This document shows positions 17,515 through 30,100 of a stretch of DNA of 64,000 nucleotides, piece after piece (positions within the stretch are counted from its first letter, which is position 1; the number at the start of each line of letters is the position of its first letter). The translations under genes and the position numbers were made by a program. The notes under the pieces were generated by a model. The model was not told where the DNA came from. It saw only the letters and a list, made by a program, of their open reading frames with translations, and made no database searches. The stretch is taken from positions 1-64,000 of the forward strand of contig NZ_JBKEBF010000019.1 of assembly GCF_047973035.1 (NCBI RefSeq). Reading direction: 5' to 3'. The DNA is from Oleidesulfovibrio sp047973035 (GTDB lineage Bacteria; Desulfobacterota; Desulfovibrionia; Desulfovibrionales; Desulfovibrionaceae).

Positions 17515-20500
17515 ATGAGCACCGCACATATTCACAATGATCTATCTTTTCTTCAGGAGTTAAAGCAGCGGGGAATTACCTTGCGCGCAGAGGAAGAAGG
17601 TCTCGTCTGCAAAGCTAAACCTGGTGCCCTGACGCCCGAACTTCGGAAGCGTATCACAAAAGCCAAACCCAGACTGCTTAGTCTTTTGTCCCGCATGGCC
17701 CCGGAAGAAGAATTCCCCCCCCTTAGAGCGAATCCAGAGGCACGCCACCTCCCTTTTCCCCTTACCGAAAATCAGGAGGCTTACTGGTTAGGAAGAGGCA
17801 GTGAACAGGACTCTGGAAGTGTGGGTATTCATGTATTCTTTGAGGTGCAGATTGCTAATTTCGATCTGCATCGTTTTACCACGGCATGGCAAGAGGTTGT
17901 CAGACGACACGACATGCTAAGGGCTGTGGTGCTTGGCGACGGTACCCAAGTGATACAGGAGTGCTCTCCAACCTTCACAATACAGGAGCATAAACTTTTC
18001 ACCGGCGACTACGACAAATGGAACCAGCAGCTGGAGTACTCGCGCCAGAGGCTTGCCCATCAATGCTATAATCTGGCCGAATGGCCTCAGTTCTCTTTTG
18101 CGGTATTTCAACATGGCAATGACGCCCTGCTCATGGGAAGTGTTGATTGCTGGGCGTTGGATGGACGCAGTCTCCAGATATTGTTCAACGATCTGGCCGC
18201 GATTTACAAAGGTAAAGAATTAGAAGACCTTCCGGAAGTCAACTTTCGGGACTACGTTCTTCATCTGGAAACAATCCGCACTTTACCACAGTACCAAAAA
18301 TCATGGGAATATTGGAAAGAACGTATCAAGAGTCTTCCTTTGGCTCCCAAACTACCCACAGCAGAAGCCCGCAGCAGACAACAACCTAATTTTTCGCGCA
18401 AATCAGCACAACTATCATCTGAACAGTGGAAATCGCTTCGCGAAGAAGCCCGGAAAAGAGAGTTGACTCTAGCCAGTTTGCTGTTGGCCTGTTATGCAGA
18501 AACTCTGTCCAGATGGGCAGAAGAAAAACATTTCACCATCAATGTTCCCCGCTGGAACCGCCTTCCCGTGCACTCGCGTATCAACGACATTGCCGGTGAA
18601 TTTGCCAGCTTTTCCCTTATGGAAGTTAATCGCAGAAAACCGCTTCCGTTTAAGGAACATGCCCGTGCCGTCCAGCAGCAGGTACTGGAAGATCTCAAGC
18701 ATGGCCTTGTCTCAGGCGTCAAAGTATTGCGGGAATGGCGCAAGGTTCTGGGGCTAACGCCCGGCACATTGGTGCCATACGTTTTTACCAGCGAGCCAGA
18801 AACAGAAACTGGTGAAGCTGGGTCGTGGGTCAGTTCTCTGGAGCAACTCGGGCGTGTCAAGCGTACCCTGACTCAGACACCTCAAGTCTGGATTGACAGT
18901 CAGTACGCGGTTGTAGACGACCAACTATTCCTGTTCTGGGACGTAGATGAGTCCATGTTCCCCAACGGCCTGCCTGATAAAATGTTTACAGCCTATGTGG
19001 ATCTCGTCCGCAATCTGGCAGGCGCCACTGACTCCTGGGAAAGCATATCACCGATCCCGCTTCCGTTTGAGGAGCAGTCTCGCAGGAGAACATTGACCGG
19101 TGAAAAGGTGCCCATTGATCCGACCCTACCTTGGGAGCATTTAAAACATCACGCCAGACACTCTCCCGATGCTAACGCCCTTACAGACAGAGACGGTTCG
19201 CTGAGCTGGAAACAATTCAAAGAGGAAGTGCTTTTCTGGCAGAAGAGCCTGGCCCGACTGGGGGTCACACAAGGAACTCCGGTGGCTCTGGCCTTGCGTA
19301 AAGGGCGCCTGCAATCAATTGCTTCTATGGCTGTGCACAGCTTAGGCGGAGTCCTCATTCCTATGGATTACAATCTGCCACAAGCACGGGCCATGTTCAT
19401 TTTGCAAAACAGCGGGGCACGCCTTTTACTCACAGACGGAGCAACACAAATACAGCCCGGTGAAATTGACGGTCTCGCTCTGAACATGGCCGCCCGCCAG
19501 AACGAGCAGATAAGCACAAAGGACTTTCCACTCAATGAGCACCCTCTTGACCCGTCCCTTTACTGCGTCATTTACACGTCCGGCTCAACAGGTACTCCAA
19601 AGGGAGTCATGGTGCCTATACGCGGCATCCTTAACATGGCGCAGCACACCTTGAAACGCTTCGGGCTAGGCTTCGGGGACGCTGTACTTTCGCTTTCTCC
19701 TTTCCATCACGATCTGGCGCTCTTTGACATTGTAGGTGGCATACTAGCTGGAATGCATACTGTATTTCCTGACCCGGATCATCTGCGTGACCCAGCATAC
19801 TGGGCTATATACCTGAAGGAAAAAGATATAACTGTCTGGAACACAGTTCCTGCCATGATGACCATGTTGCTAGACTATCTGGACTCCAACACCGGAGTTG
19901 GTCAACTTCCGAACCTTCGTTACTCCATCCTAGGAGGGGACTGGATTCCAGCAAGTACACCACCGCGCCTAAAAGCCTATGCGCCTGAATGCACAGTGAT
20001 ATCCAGTGGCGGCCCTACCGAGACTACAGGCTGGAATATTCTCTACCCTATTAAAAAATATGACCCTAGCTGGAAAAGCATTCCGTACGGACGTCCCATC
20101 CAGAACGTTACGTACCATGTATGGGACTGCCACATGCAGGACTGCCCAGAACTGGTAGCCGGAGAACTGTTCTGCTCCGGAGAAGGCATCACTGCAGGGT
20201 ATCTGAATGATGAAGAGAAAACCTGCAAAGCCTATATCATGCATCCTGAAACTTGTGTCCCAATGTTCCGCACTGGTGATCTGGGTAGGCTTACCTCACA
20301 AGGAAATATCGAATTCATCGGCCGCCGAGACCATCAGGTAAACCTCAACGGGTATCGTATCGAATTGGGTGAAATTGAAGCGACCCTAGCCCGCCATCCT
20401 TTAATAAACCAGGTGGTTGCATCTATCTATAGTGGCGCAGGCGGTAGTGGATTCATCGGTATGTGGTGCACCTGCATCCCTGGCGAAACCATCCCACGTG

Positions 20501-23500
20501 AGGAGGAACTCAAAACTTACCTCGAAAAACTGCTGCCCCGCCACATGCGTCCTCGATTCATCGGCATTGCAGAACAATTTCCGCTTAACAAGAATAATAA
20601 AATTGACAGGAATACCATAGCTAAATGGAACATCCGGCACGAAACAAGCGGAGCAGAGCCTAAAACAGCGACTCAAAAACACGTAGCCGCAGTATGGAAG
20701 GAAGTTCTCGGACAAGCATCTCTGCATATTGATCAGAACTTTTTTGAACTGGGCGGAGATTCAATAAGCGCAGTCCGTCTCTACACTATGTTGTTGGCCG
20801 AAGACTATCCAGGGCTGCATGTGTCCACCATTTTTTCCAACCCGACGATCAACAGTCTGGCCCGCGTCATGGATGACCACAGGCAAAACTCTGACACAGT
20901 TTGCCGACTGCCTGCCATTAAGCGGTACAACTCATCCACCCACACTCCGGCAACAAGAGCACAGCATCGGCTCTGGTTCGAAAACCAGAACCCCAGAAAT
21001 CATGCTCACCACGTACTGCACTTCACCCTCAAGGTCACAGGGAACGTCTCGATTAAAAAACTGCAACACGCTCTTGAAACAGTAGTTTCTCACCATGAAG
21101 CACTGCAAACACGTTTGTTATTGAAAGGAGACGTACTGCTTCAGGAAATTGTCACGAATGCAAAAATTCAATTAGCGGTGGAAGACCTTCGTCTAGAAGC
21201 TCCCCATAAGGCTCAAGTTATTCTTGAAGGCCTGTGCCAGAGCAATGCCCTCAGGCCCATCAGCATGGAAGATGCACCTATGGGCCGGGCTTCTCTTGTG
21301 TTGCTCAATGATAGCGAAGCCCGTCTTCTACTGGCCTTTCACCATGCAGTCTTTGATGGGTGGTCAATGGGCATATTCTTGGCCGACCTCAAAAATGCAC
21401 TCGAAGCAAAAAAATTGACCAGAGCACACTTCACTCAAGCTGATCTCGCTTTTTGGGAGCAAGAAGAAGAAACAATCCGGGCAATACAGGTCAGCATCGA
21501 AGCTTCAAAGAAAGAGTTTTCAGCCACAAAAACGAACACAACATTCTGGCCTGATAAAAATCAGCTCTCAAGAAGCGCGTTGCCGACCTATGGTAATGTA
21601 ACGTTGAAACTTTCTCAATACATGGTCAGCTCTTTAACAAAGCTTGCCGCCAAAGCCGAAGTGACCGTCTTTTCAGCTCTTTGCACCTTATTCGGGCTTA
21701 CTTTAGCCCGTCACACTAACTCAAAAGAAGTTCAGATTGGGACATATGCATCCACTCGAACTATGCCCGGACTGGACACTATGCTAGGCATGCTGGTCAA
21801 TCCGGTGCCTCTGAATCTTGAATACGACACAGCAACCACCATTTATGACACACTAAAAGCAAACGGAAAAACGATTGCACGCGCTCAGGAAAAAGCAACA
21901 ATCCCCTTTGATATTCTGGTACAGGAGCTGGCGCCTTGCAGAAATGCAGAAGAACACCCGCTGTTCACTATCGCTTTCAGTCAAGACAACTCCCCGTCTC
22001 AAACATATGAAGGCGGAGGAATGCAGCTGCAACCCCTTTCTGGCAGGCAGCACGGCACAGCCCTAGACCTAGAAGTGTCTTTGTTGCAACAAAATGACAG
22101 TTCACTTTTGCTTAACGCCACCTTCAATAACAGTCGTTTCAGCATACAGAGCATCGATGATCTGTTGGGTAGGTTCTGCTTTATAGCTGAACAAGCAGCA
22201 CAGAACCATCATTGCGAACTTGCTGCTCTGCAACTCATGACTCCGCAGGACAGACTCCTCCAGTCCAGGTGGAATAACACCAGCCAAGAGTTCAAGTGCA
22301 AAACCGACCTTCTTGCACCATTTCTTAAGTTAACCGCCAACGTTCCGGAACAACGCCCGATATGCGGACAGTCACTTCTGGGCGATTCTTGCCCTACATA
22401 CAAAGAGCTTTTTAAATGCGTACAGGGGTTAATGCGCATTCTTAAGCAAAATGGAGTTAAACAGGGCGACTTCGTAGGTATTCATCTTTCCCCGGGTATA
22501 GATACCGTCATCGCCATGCTGGCTTGCTGGGGATGCAGTGCAGCCTTTCTACCACTAGACATCAAGCTCCCACAAACACGTCTGTACCACCATGCACAAA
22601 CTGCGCGTACACGACTAATTGTGACAGAGGATAGGTATGCATCCATCTGGAACGGCCATGAGTTTCAAATTCTGAGTCTGGAAAGTATCCGTATAGACAC
22701 ACTCTTCACAGCAAAATCCTCCGGGACATTCGAGCTTGTACAAAATTGTGCCGATACAGTGGCCTGCCTCTACTTCACATCAGGCTCTTCGGGCACCCCA
22801 AAGGGAGTACTCCTATCCCATGCCAACTTGCTTAATCGCATCCAATGGTTGTGGCAGGCCGTCCCCAAAGAGCATGGTGAATTATGGTGCGCTAAGGCTT
22901 CATTCTCCTTTGTGGATAGCCTGTGCGAATATCTCGGCCCCCTGCTCAGCGGCGGGGATCTATACATCTGCACCTCCAACGAAGCTGCAGATCCTGAAAC
23001 CTTGCTAAAGACTATTGCGCGAAAAGGCGTCACCCGGCTGACATTAGTACCGACGCTGCTGGCGGCCTTACTTGATATTCAGGAGCGCAATCCGCAGGAC
23101 CTTTCCACCCTGCGCCATTTGACGGCCAGCGGCGAGCAACTATCCGGAGAGCTGGCAAGGCGCTGCTATACAGTTTTGCCTCATGTTACCCTGTACAATC
23201 TGTATGGCTCCACAGAAGTTACAGCCGACGCCACATGGCATGTGGTCAGCCCGGAGGCAGAAGAGGCAATACCAATCGGCAAGCCCATCGCCAACACCGC
23301 CGTCACGATTTTGGACAATCAACGCCGGGAGCTTCCTCATGGCATCCCAGGTGAAATTTGCATCAGTGGAGCATCTACGGCCCTCGGCTATCTAAACCCG
23401 AAAGACAACGGATTTTTTATACAGGATGGTAAAACCTGCTTTGCCACAGGAGATGTGGGTATGTGGACTCGTGACGGAGAATTACTCTACCTCGGCAGGA

Positions 23501-24114
23501 TCGACAGGCAACTCAAAATCAGAGGGCAACGTGTGGAACCTGCTGAAACCGAAAAGGCTTTGAAGCTGCTAGCACCAGTACGTGATGCTGTCGTTTTCGG
23601 TATAGGTCAAACAAACGACACGCGTCTGGCCTGCGCGATAGTACCAGCACAGGGAAAGAAGCTCTCACCCGAAGATTTGAGAACCCTCTTGCTTCCGGGT
23701 CTGCCGCCGGCAATGATTCCTTCTTTCTTCCTGAACGTGGAGGTAATCCCCCTGACAGCAAGCGGCAAGGTGGATATCAACGCCTTGCAAAAACTCTCCG
23801 AGCAGCCACCACAAAACAGCACCGAACCAATCCGGGATGAAATCGGCCAACGTCTGGCTCTTTTGTGGGAAAATCTGCTGGGAAAAGCCCCTACCTCTGC
23901 CAACGCAGACTTCTTTGCATCTGGCGGACACTCCCTGCTTGCAACCCGACTGGCCGCCCGCATCCGCGAACAATTCAACATTCCCTTCAAAACAAACCAG
24001 ATATTCGAACGGCCCGTGCTAAAAGACATGGCCTCTACCATTGATCTTCTCGCATTCAATACACATGAGCAGCAACACGCTGAAAAACAATGCCGCGAAG
24101 TGGAGGAATTCTAA
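17515..24114 (+). CDS. NRPS: docking-Cy-A(Cys-like)-T-C-A(beta-Ala-like)-T
   Basis: 2199 residues. Order: TubC-type docking domain (1-62); cyclisation domain (about 75-505) with the diagnostic DxxxxD as DCWALD at 211-216 in place of HHxxxDG; A1 (about 530-1020; A4 HHDLALFD) with specificity residues reading D-L-F-N-I-G-S-G-W, close to cysteine codes; carrier (Ser about 1083, ELGGDSIS); a normal condensation domain (HHAVFDGWS near 1276); A2 (YFTSGSSGTPKG near 1752; A4 FVDSLCEY) reading V-D-C-T-T-S-L-A-D; carrier (ASGGHSLL near 2135). Cy-A(Cys)-T forms a thiazoline from the loaded residue and cysteine, as in HMWP2 and PchE. A2 lacks the Asp that holds an alpha-amino group and resembles beta-alanine domains. 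Its start lies one base after the previous stop. Confidence 0.9.
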   Translation: MSTAHIHNDLSFLQELKQRGITLRAEEEGLVCKAKPGALTPELRKRITKAKPRLLSLLSRMAPEEEFPPLRANPEARHLPFPLTENQEAYWLGRGSEQDSGSVGIHVFFEVQIANFDLHRFTTAWQEVVRRHDMLRAVVLGDGTQVIQECSPTFTIQEHKLFTGDYDKWNQQLEYSRQRLAHQCYNLAEWPQFSFAVFQHGNDALLMGSVDCWALDGRSLQILFNDLAAIYKGKELEDLPEVNFRDYVLHLETIRTLPQYQKSWEYWKERIKSLPLAPKLPTAEARSRQQPNFSRKSAQLSSEQWKSLREEARKRELTLASLLLACYAETLSRWAEEKHFTINVPRWNRLPVHSRINDIAGEFASFSLMEVNRRKPLPFKEHARAVQQQVLEDLKHGLVSGVKVLREWRKVLGLTPGTLVPYVFTSEPETETGEAGSWVSSLEQLGRVKRTLTQTPQVWIDSQYAVVDDQLFLFWDVDESMFPNGLPDKMFTAYVDLVRNLAGATDSWESISPIPLPFEEQSRRRTLTGEKVPIDPTLPWEHLKHHARHSPDANALTDRDGSLSWKQFKEEVLFWQKSLARLGVTQGTPVALALRKGRLQSIASMAVHSLGGVLIPMDYNLPQARAMFILQNSGARLLLTDGATQIQPGEIDGLALNMAARQNEQISTKDFPLNEHPLDPSLYCVIYTSGSTGTPKGVMVPIRGILNMAQHTLKRFGLGFGDAVLSLSPFHHDLALFDIVGGILAGMHTVFPDPDHLRDPAYWAIYLKEKDITVWNTVPAMMTMLLDYLDSNTGVGQLPNLRYSILGGDWIPASTPPRLKAYAPECTVISSGGPTETTGWNILYPIKKYDPSWKSIPYGRPIQNVTYHVWDCHMQDCPELVAGELFCSGEGITAGYLNDEEKTCKAYIMHPETCVPMFRTGDLGRLTSQGNIEFIGRRDHQVNLNGYRIELGEIEATLARHPLINQVVASIYSGAGGSGFIGMWCTCIPGETIPREEELKTYLEKLLPRHMRPRFIGIAEQFPLNKNNKIDRNTIAKWNIRHETSGAEPKTATQKHVAAVWKEVLGQASLHIDQNFFELGGDSISAVRLYTMLLAEDYPGLHVSTIFSNPTINSLARVMDDHRQNSDTVCRLPAIKRYNSSTHTPATRAQHRLWFENQNPRNHAHHVLHFTLKVTGNVSIKKLQHALETVVSHHEALQTRLLLKGDVLLQEIVTNAKIQLAVEDLRLEAPHKAQVILEGLCQSNALRPISMEDAPMGRASLVLLNDSEARLLLAFHHAVFDGWSMGIFLADLKNALEAKKLTRAHFTQADLAFWEQEEETIRAIQVSIEASKKEFSATKTNTTFWPDKNQLSRSALPTYGNVTLKLSQYMVSSLTKLAAKAEVTVFSALCTLFGLTLARHTNSKEVQIGTYASTRTMPGLDTMLGMLVNPVPLNLEYDTATTIYDTLKANGKTIARAQEKATIPFDILVQELAPCRNAEEHPLFTIAFSQDNSPSQTYEGGGMQLQPLSGRQHGTALDLEVSLLQQNDSSLLLNATFNNSRFSIQSIDDLLGRFCFIAEQAAQNHHCELAALQLMTPQDRLLQSRWNNTSQEFKCKTDLLAPFLKLTANVPEQRPICGQSLLGDSCPTYKELFKCVQGLMRILKQNGVKQGDFVGIHLSPGIDTVIAMLACWGCSAAFLPLDIKLPQTRLYHHAQTARTRLIVTEDRYASIWNGHEFQILSLESIRIDTLFTAKSSGTFELVQNCADTVACLYFTSGSSGTPKGVLLSHANLLNRIQWLWQAVPKEHGELWCAKASFSFVDSLCEYLGPLLSGGDLYICTSNEAADPETLLKTIARKGVTRLTLVPTLLAALLDIQERNPQDLSTLRHLTASGEQLSGELARRCYTVLPHVTLYNLYGSTEVTADATWHVVSPEAEEAIPIGKPIANTAVTILDNQRRELPHGIPGEICISGASTALGYLNPKDNGFFIQDGKTCFATGDVGMWTRDGELLYLGRIDRQLKIRGQRVEPAETEKALKLLAPVRDAVVFGIGQTNDTRLACAIVPAQGKKLSPEDLRTLLLPGLPPAMIPSFFLNVEVIPLTASGKVDINALQKLSEQPPQNSTEPIRDEIGQRLALLWENLLGKAPTSANADFFASGGHSLLATRLAARIREQFNIPFKTNQIFERPVLKDMASTIDLLAFNTHEQQHAEKQCREVEEF

Positions 24115-24115
24115 A

Positions 24116-27100
24116 ATGACAGCTCTCGACGTTTTAAAACAATGCCGGGAAAAAGGTATCATCCTTTCCGCATCAAATGGCAGCATCAAGGCTGACTCTC
24201 CAACGGGTGCCATGAGTGCCTCCCTCCGCAACGCCATCAAGACCACCAGAGACCAGCTGCTTGAACTTCTGGACAACACTTCCAAATTTCCTATGCCTAG
24301 GGTGCATTCTATGAGCAATACAGCTCCTCTTTCTCCTTATCAGGAGTTCCTGTGGGCTTCCCAAATAAGCGATCGCCCTGACCATTCCATGCTTAATCTG
24401 GTGGGAGCCTTCGACATGGAAAAGTCAGTATCTCCTGTCCGGCTGGAAGAAGCATGGAACATTCTTGTCAAGCGGCATCACGCGCTGCGTACACGCATCC
24501 GACTAAACTCTTCCGGCATTCCAGAACAAACAACCGCGCCATCATCCTGCCTTGAGCTGCAAGTCATAGACGCTCCCTCGGTGGAAAAGCATGCCCACGC
24601 CATGCAGAACATGGCCCGGCAGTTCCAAAACACGGGATATAATCTGGCAGAGGAACTCCCCATACGTGTGGGGCTGGTGCAAGGACCAGAAAAACAGACC
24701 CTCATTGTAGGCGTCCATCATATTGTGGCAGACGGCTGGTCTGTCGGAATTCTTCTGCAAGAAATGTTCGTCCTGCTACAGCAAGATGACATGAATCAGC
24801 CGACGCTGACACCTCTGCCCTTTCAGCATCAGGACTATGTACGCTGGATGCTCGACACGACCATGCCTAAACTGGAAAGAAAACAATCCGACTTTTGGCA
24901 CAACAAAATACAAACGATGCCCTCACTACATTCCCTACCCACGGACTATACTCGCCCGGAAAAAAGGAAAGAAAACACTCGCCAGATTCCTTTTGCATTG
25001 CAGCAGCAGGAAGTTTTAGCGCTGGGAAAAGCTGCCCAAGCCACCGGATCCAGCCTGTTCATGATTCTGCATACATGCTTTCGCATTGCCATGTACCGAT
25101 TCGGAAATGAGCTCGAACCTGTAGTTTCTGTGCCTGCTGCAAACAGGCAGACCAGAACCGAGCTGGAAGCTCTGGTTGGATGTTTTGCCAACAAAGTGTT
25201 GCTCCACTGCAAACTCAATCCCGGGCACACCATTGCCACCGCTGTCGATTGCGGGCGGCGCTGCCTGCTTGAAAGTCTTGCCAATCAGGAATTACCCTAT
25301 GCCCGTCTGCTAGAATCACAGCCGCGGGTACAAAGCTGGCAGGCTCTGAGTCAAATCTTTTTTTCCTACAACAGCCTGAACCTTTCCGGACTGCCGATTA
25401 CCCCCCACCCCCTGCCCATCGCCAGCGCCAAGTATGACTTGTCTCTACTTCTATGGGACGTCCATGGTGGTCTAGGAGGTATGGTCGAGTACGACACAGC
25501 CCTCTTCAAGGCAGAAAACATGGAATCCTTCGTCGCACTGTTCCGTTGCATATGTCAGGCCTTGCCCGGGAATTTGGCTACAACCCCGGCAGAATTGGAA
25601 CTGGTTCCGATCATGGAACCTGCAAAAGCACCTCGTTACGATGAAGCAGTCATGCCAAGCATGAACGCTGCCGATTCAGTCTTTTTTCTGAAAACCAAAG
25701 ACTCGCCGCTGGTCCGGCGTCTTATCGCGTTGGCCGAAAACAAACAGGCAGCATGCCACTGGGTTGAAGAACTTCCGGAAAAAATTTCTGAATCCACTCT
25801 CATCATCACCACACTCCATCCTCTGGACATTCAAGAGGCTTTGGAGAACGGAAAGCTAAAAGACGTACGCATTTGCTTTCTGAACACTCTCTGCCATGCC
25901 CACAACCTGAAACAGCTCCAGCAAAGCGGAGCCATTGCCTCGTTACTGCTGGAACATCCCAGCGACAATAACCAACATATTACCATCGACCTCGCGAACA
26001 CAGAAACGCTACGCGGCGACGAACGCTACGTTCCGGCTACATTCAGCAAACCATTCAAAAATACACACCCAGCTGACCTTATAGAGCTTTTGCCTTCCCT
26101 GCGTGGTTGGAGCAAAGGACAGAGAGAGGCGATGTTTCCTCTACCTACCCCCGAAAACCGTACGGCATGGATTGAAGGCCAATGCATTGACCTTGATAGA
26201 CTGGCACGCTCAATTTCAATCCAGTCAGGGGGGGTGGATCTGGTGCTTGGGATGCTTCCCTCTCCAGGGCCCGAGTATGCTCCCACAAATCTGAAAACTG
26301 AATTATTGGTCGTCTGGTATGCAAGCGAAGATGATACGGAACCTGTCTATGAAAGCGATGGGGTCTCTCTGGCTCACTGGGTAAAGATTTCTGCCATTCC
26401 GCTCACTGAGGCGGGAAAACCCGATTTTACCACCCTATCACGACTACCTGTACTATCAAAAACAGCATTAAAAGCACCTGCCGATGCTCAGATAGGTCCT
26501 AACCAGCGCTCTTTGCCCGTATTGCATCATTCAGATGTGACCAAGCCGGGGAAGTATTGCCCCATCGAGAAGCAATACACAGCCATGGGCATGGAGATGC
26601 CCGTACCCGAAACGACTCAGGATTTTGGTAAAATATCTCAGGTATACGGGGGCAATCCAGATCGTAGTCCCCTGACATTCTCATTTGTAAAAACCATTGA
26701 AGAGGCAGCGTATACAGAGTTTATTTTCATCAATCACAAAGGAAAGCGGACCTCTCTTACCGGCAAGGAGCTGATGGACAGAGCCAAGAGTCTACTGCAC
26801 GGGCTGCAATCCAATGGCATGCTACATGGCGACAAGCTTGTTTGCTACTGCCCGGAGCAGATCGACATACTCCCTCTGTTCTGGGCCTCGCTGCTCGGCG
26901 GATACTGCCTGACCATATTCCTTCCTCCAGTTGAAGGGCAAAACCCAGAGCCGGTTCTACAACGTTTTGGGTACATTCTGGAGTCTTTGGATTTTCCAAC
27001 TGTGGTCACTAGACGAAACCAAAAGTTACCAGAAAGCACTGCTCAGGCCTTGTATGTTGAAGAACTGGCAGGCAACGGTGAGCAAGCTGAAGTAACTCCG

Positions 27101-30100
27101 GCGGCTCCAGACGAACTCATCTATATGGCTTTCACGTCGGGCAGCACTGGCAAGCCCAAGGCCGTCCCGCTCATGGCTCAAAATATCGCCTCGATGCTCA
27201 TCGGCAAATCCCAGTGGCTCGGACCACTGGAAAGCGAAACGCTGCTGTCCATGACTTCTCTGGATCACGTAGCATCGCTCTTTGCCCATTGTTTCTTAGG
27301 TATCTTGCGCAAGGCTCGTCTGGTGCTCTGCCCGGTGCAATACATTCTGGCAGACACCACCCGAATTCTTGACCTGATAACCGAACACAAAATCACCAGA
27401 ACATGGGCTCCAGAGTTTCTGTGGCGCCAGCTACACAGTTCCGTAACTGCCTTAAGTAACTCCTCCGGCAAGTGGGATCTCTCCAGCCTTTCCCACGTCT
27501 TTTCTGGAGGAGAGCCAACCCGCGAAGCAACATTTAAGCGTTTGGAAGAAGCTCTAATGCCCTTTGGCATGAACAAGGGTGTTCTAGCCAATGCATGGGG
27601 CATGTCCGAAACTTCATCTTTCTACACTATAGCACGCCCCTGGGCTGCAGGATCAGGGCAGGTTTTTGCCAGCATAGTAGATGCCGGAGCGCCTGTACCC
27701 GGCATGTCCATGCGCATAGTCAATGCCAAAGGAAAGGTGGTGCCACAAGGAGAAATAGGCTCTTTGCAGGTATCCGGCCCGGCAGTCATCAAAGAGTACT
27801 ATAACAACCCGAAAGCCAACGCCAAAGACTTCACGGATGACGGCTGGTTTAGCACCGGCGATCTGGCCCTTATCTGCGACGATAAACTCATCCTCTATGG
27901 ACGGGAAAAGGAAATCCTGATTATTCGCGGCCAGAATATATCCCAAGTAGAAGTCGAAGGCGCAGTAGAGGCTCTTCCTGGCGTTATCCCCGGTTTTACC
28001 GCCGCTCTAGGATGCCGTGATGCCGAAACAAAGGTGGAAGAGGTGGTGTTGTTTTTCTCTACCGATCTGCACACGGCCGAAGCAAAAGCCGAGCTGGTCA
28101 GCCGTATTCAGAGCACCATTTCCCAAGGGTTTGGAGTCGTTCCCAAACATATCATTCCTGTCCCCACTCATGAGATACCCAAATCCAGTCTGGGAAAAAT
28201 CCAACGCGCCTCACTTATTAAACGCTTTCTTGAAGGTGAATTTGCCAACGCCATCCGCGCAGTTGATATGCTTCTGGCCAACGAAAGAACAATGCCAGAC
28301 TGGTTTGCAGCCAAGCGCTGGATACCTGAACAGCTGAATCACAATCCGCTCCACACTCTGGACAAATGGACCATTTTTCTGGTGGGTCCCGAAACGGGTC
28401 TGCGCTCTCCGCTGCAACAGGCATTGGAAACCCGAGGTGCACAGGTGGTGCAGGCGGTTATGGATTGCAATAACAGGCATGAAAACGGCAGTGCAGAACT
28501 CTGGATCAGCCTGCTGATCAGTCGGGTTGAAGGAAATAAAACAGGCATTGTTTGCCTGCTCCCCGAAGCGAACGATACAGAATCATGCCCGCCGGACAGA
28601 TTTGTAAAATGGCAGGAAAAAGCCCTTTCCCCACTTTTCACCCTTATTAAACACCTTGCCGGCAAAGATCTTCCGGAACCTGATATGATCTGCGCTATCA
28701 CTGTAAACGGCCAGGCAGTGGAGAGGCAGCATTCATGCTCCCCTGGCGCAGCTCTTGTGACGGGCCTGCTTAACGCGCACAAGCGTCAAAACAATAATCA
28801 CAGAGTGTTGCTTGTGGACTCCCAAGGCGCGGATCTGGCGATGGAATCCGAAATGATTACGACGGAACTCTGCGAGCCCACACCCCGCACCACCGTGGCG
28901 CTACGTAACGGTCAGCGGTTTGTTCCGGATCTCGCTCCCATAAAGTTTGCATCAGCTCCGGCCCATGCAGGATGGGAAATGCCGTTCCGAAGTGACAAAT
29001 TCTGCGTATGCACGGGCGGGTTGGGTTCCGTTGGTTCCGCCCTGCTTCCTCATATTCTTGCCTCTACAAAAGCGCGCCTACTGATCATCGGTCGCAAATC
29101 CAGAGGCGAAGCAGAACATAAACTTAAAGCCCTCACCCGTGGGGCACATGCTAGTCGGGTGGTTTATGTACAAGCCGACCTGAGCAATTACACAGCGCTG
29201 AACAACGCTTTTGCTCTGGGCTGCCGGATTTTCGGTAGTGTTCCGGGCGGCATTCTGCATCTGGCAGCAGACACCAGTTCCCACCAGATCCAAAACATAG
29301 ACTTCAAAGCCTTCTGCAAGGCAACCACCGCGACCCTGCAAAACCTGCAAAATCTCGAGTCCGTTTTCAATAGCCATCAAGGCAACGGGCCTATCATCAA
29401 CTTCTCCACAGTTTTTGCCCATTGGGGCGAACGTGACTTCGGCGTCTATGCCGCATGCAGCGCGCTTAAGGAATCCTTCATCCACAACAAGGCCGCCCGG
29501 CGTTCTGATGCGGGATGCACCCTGAGCTGGGCTTTACTCACCACAAACACCACTTCCCAGAGCAGTGCAATGCAAAGCCGCTTCCTTGCCAAACGAGGCT
29601 TTCTTTCCATCACGCCGCGTAACTGCTTCATCAGCATGCTGGGAGTTCTTCAGGCCGGAATATCTGCGGCAATGGTAGGCGTTGACCGCACTAGTCCAGC
29701 CATAAGCGGAGACGTGCATTCAGCGGTTGTCCCCGCTCAGGTAATCAATTGCTCCAACGTCAGCAGTTTTGTTCCGACGTATCCGCTGCGGCATCCTCAA
29801 TGTCCGATGCTACCTGCCGAGCTGGTGCATAAAAAAACTGACTATACATCCACCCACGAAGCCGCCTCGGCCTCGGCTTATGAACAGCGCATGGCTGCTG
29901 TGTGGAAAGAAGTGCTGAGCCTTGAGCATGTAGACGTGGAGGCAAACTTTTTTGAACTGGGCGGCAGCTCGGTTCTTCTTCCCAGGCTGCGGACCAAAGT
30001 GGAGCAGGTCTTCGGGGTAGATATTGGAAGCACGGGCATTTTTCAGCATGCAAGTGTGCGTGAAATGGCTCTTGCCATCGGCCAACAATCTGCCACGAAG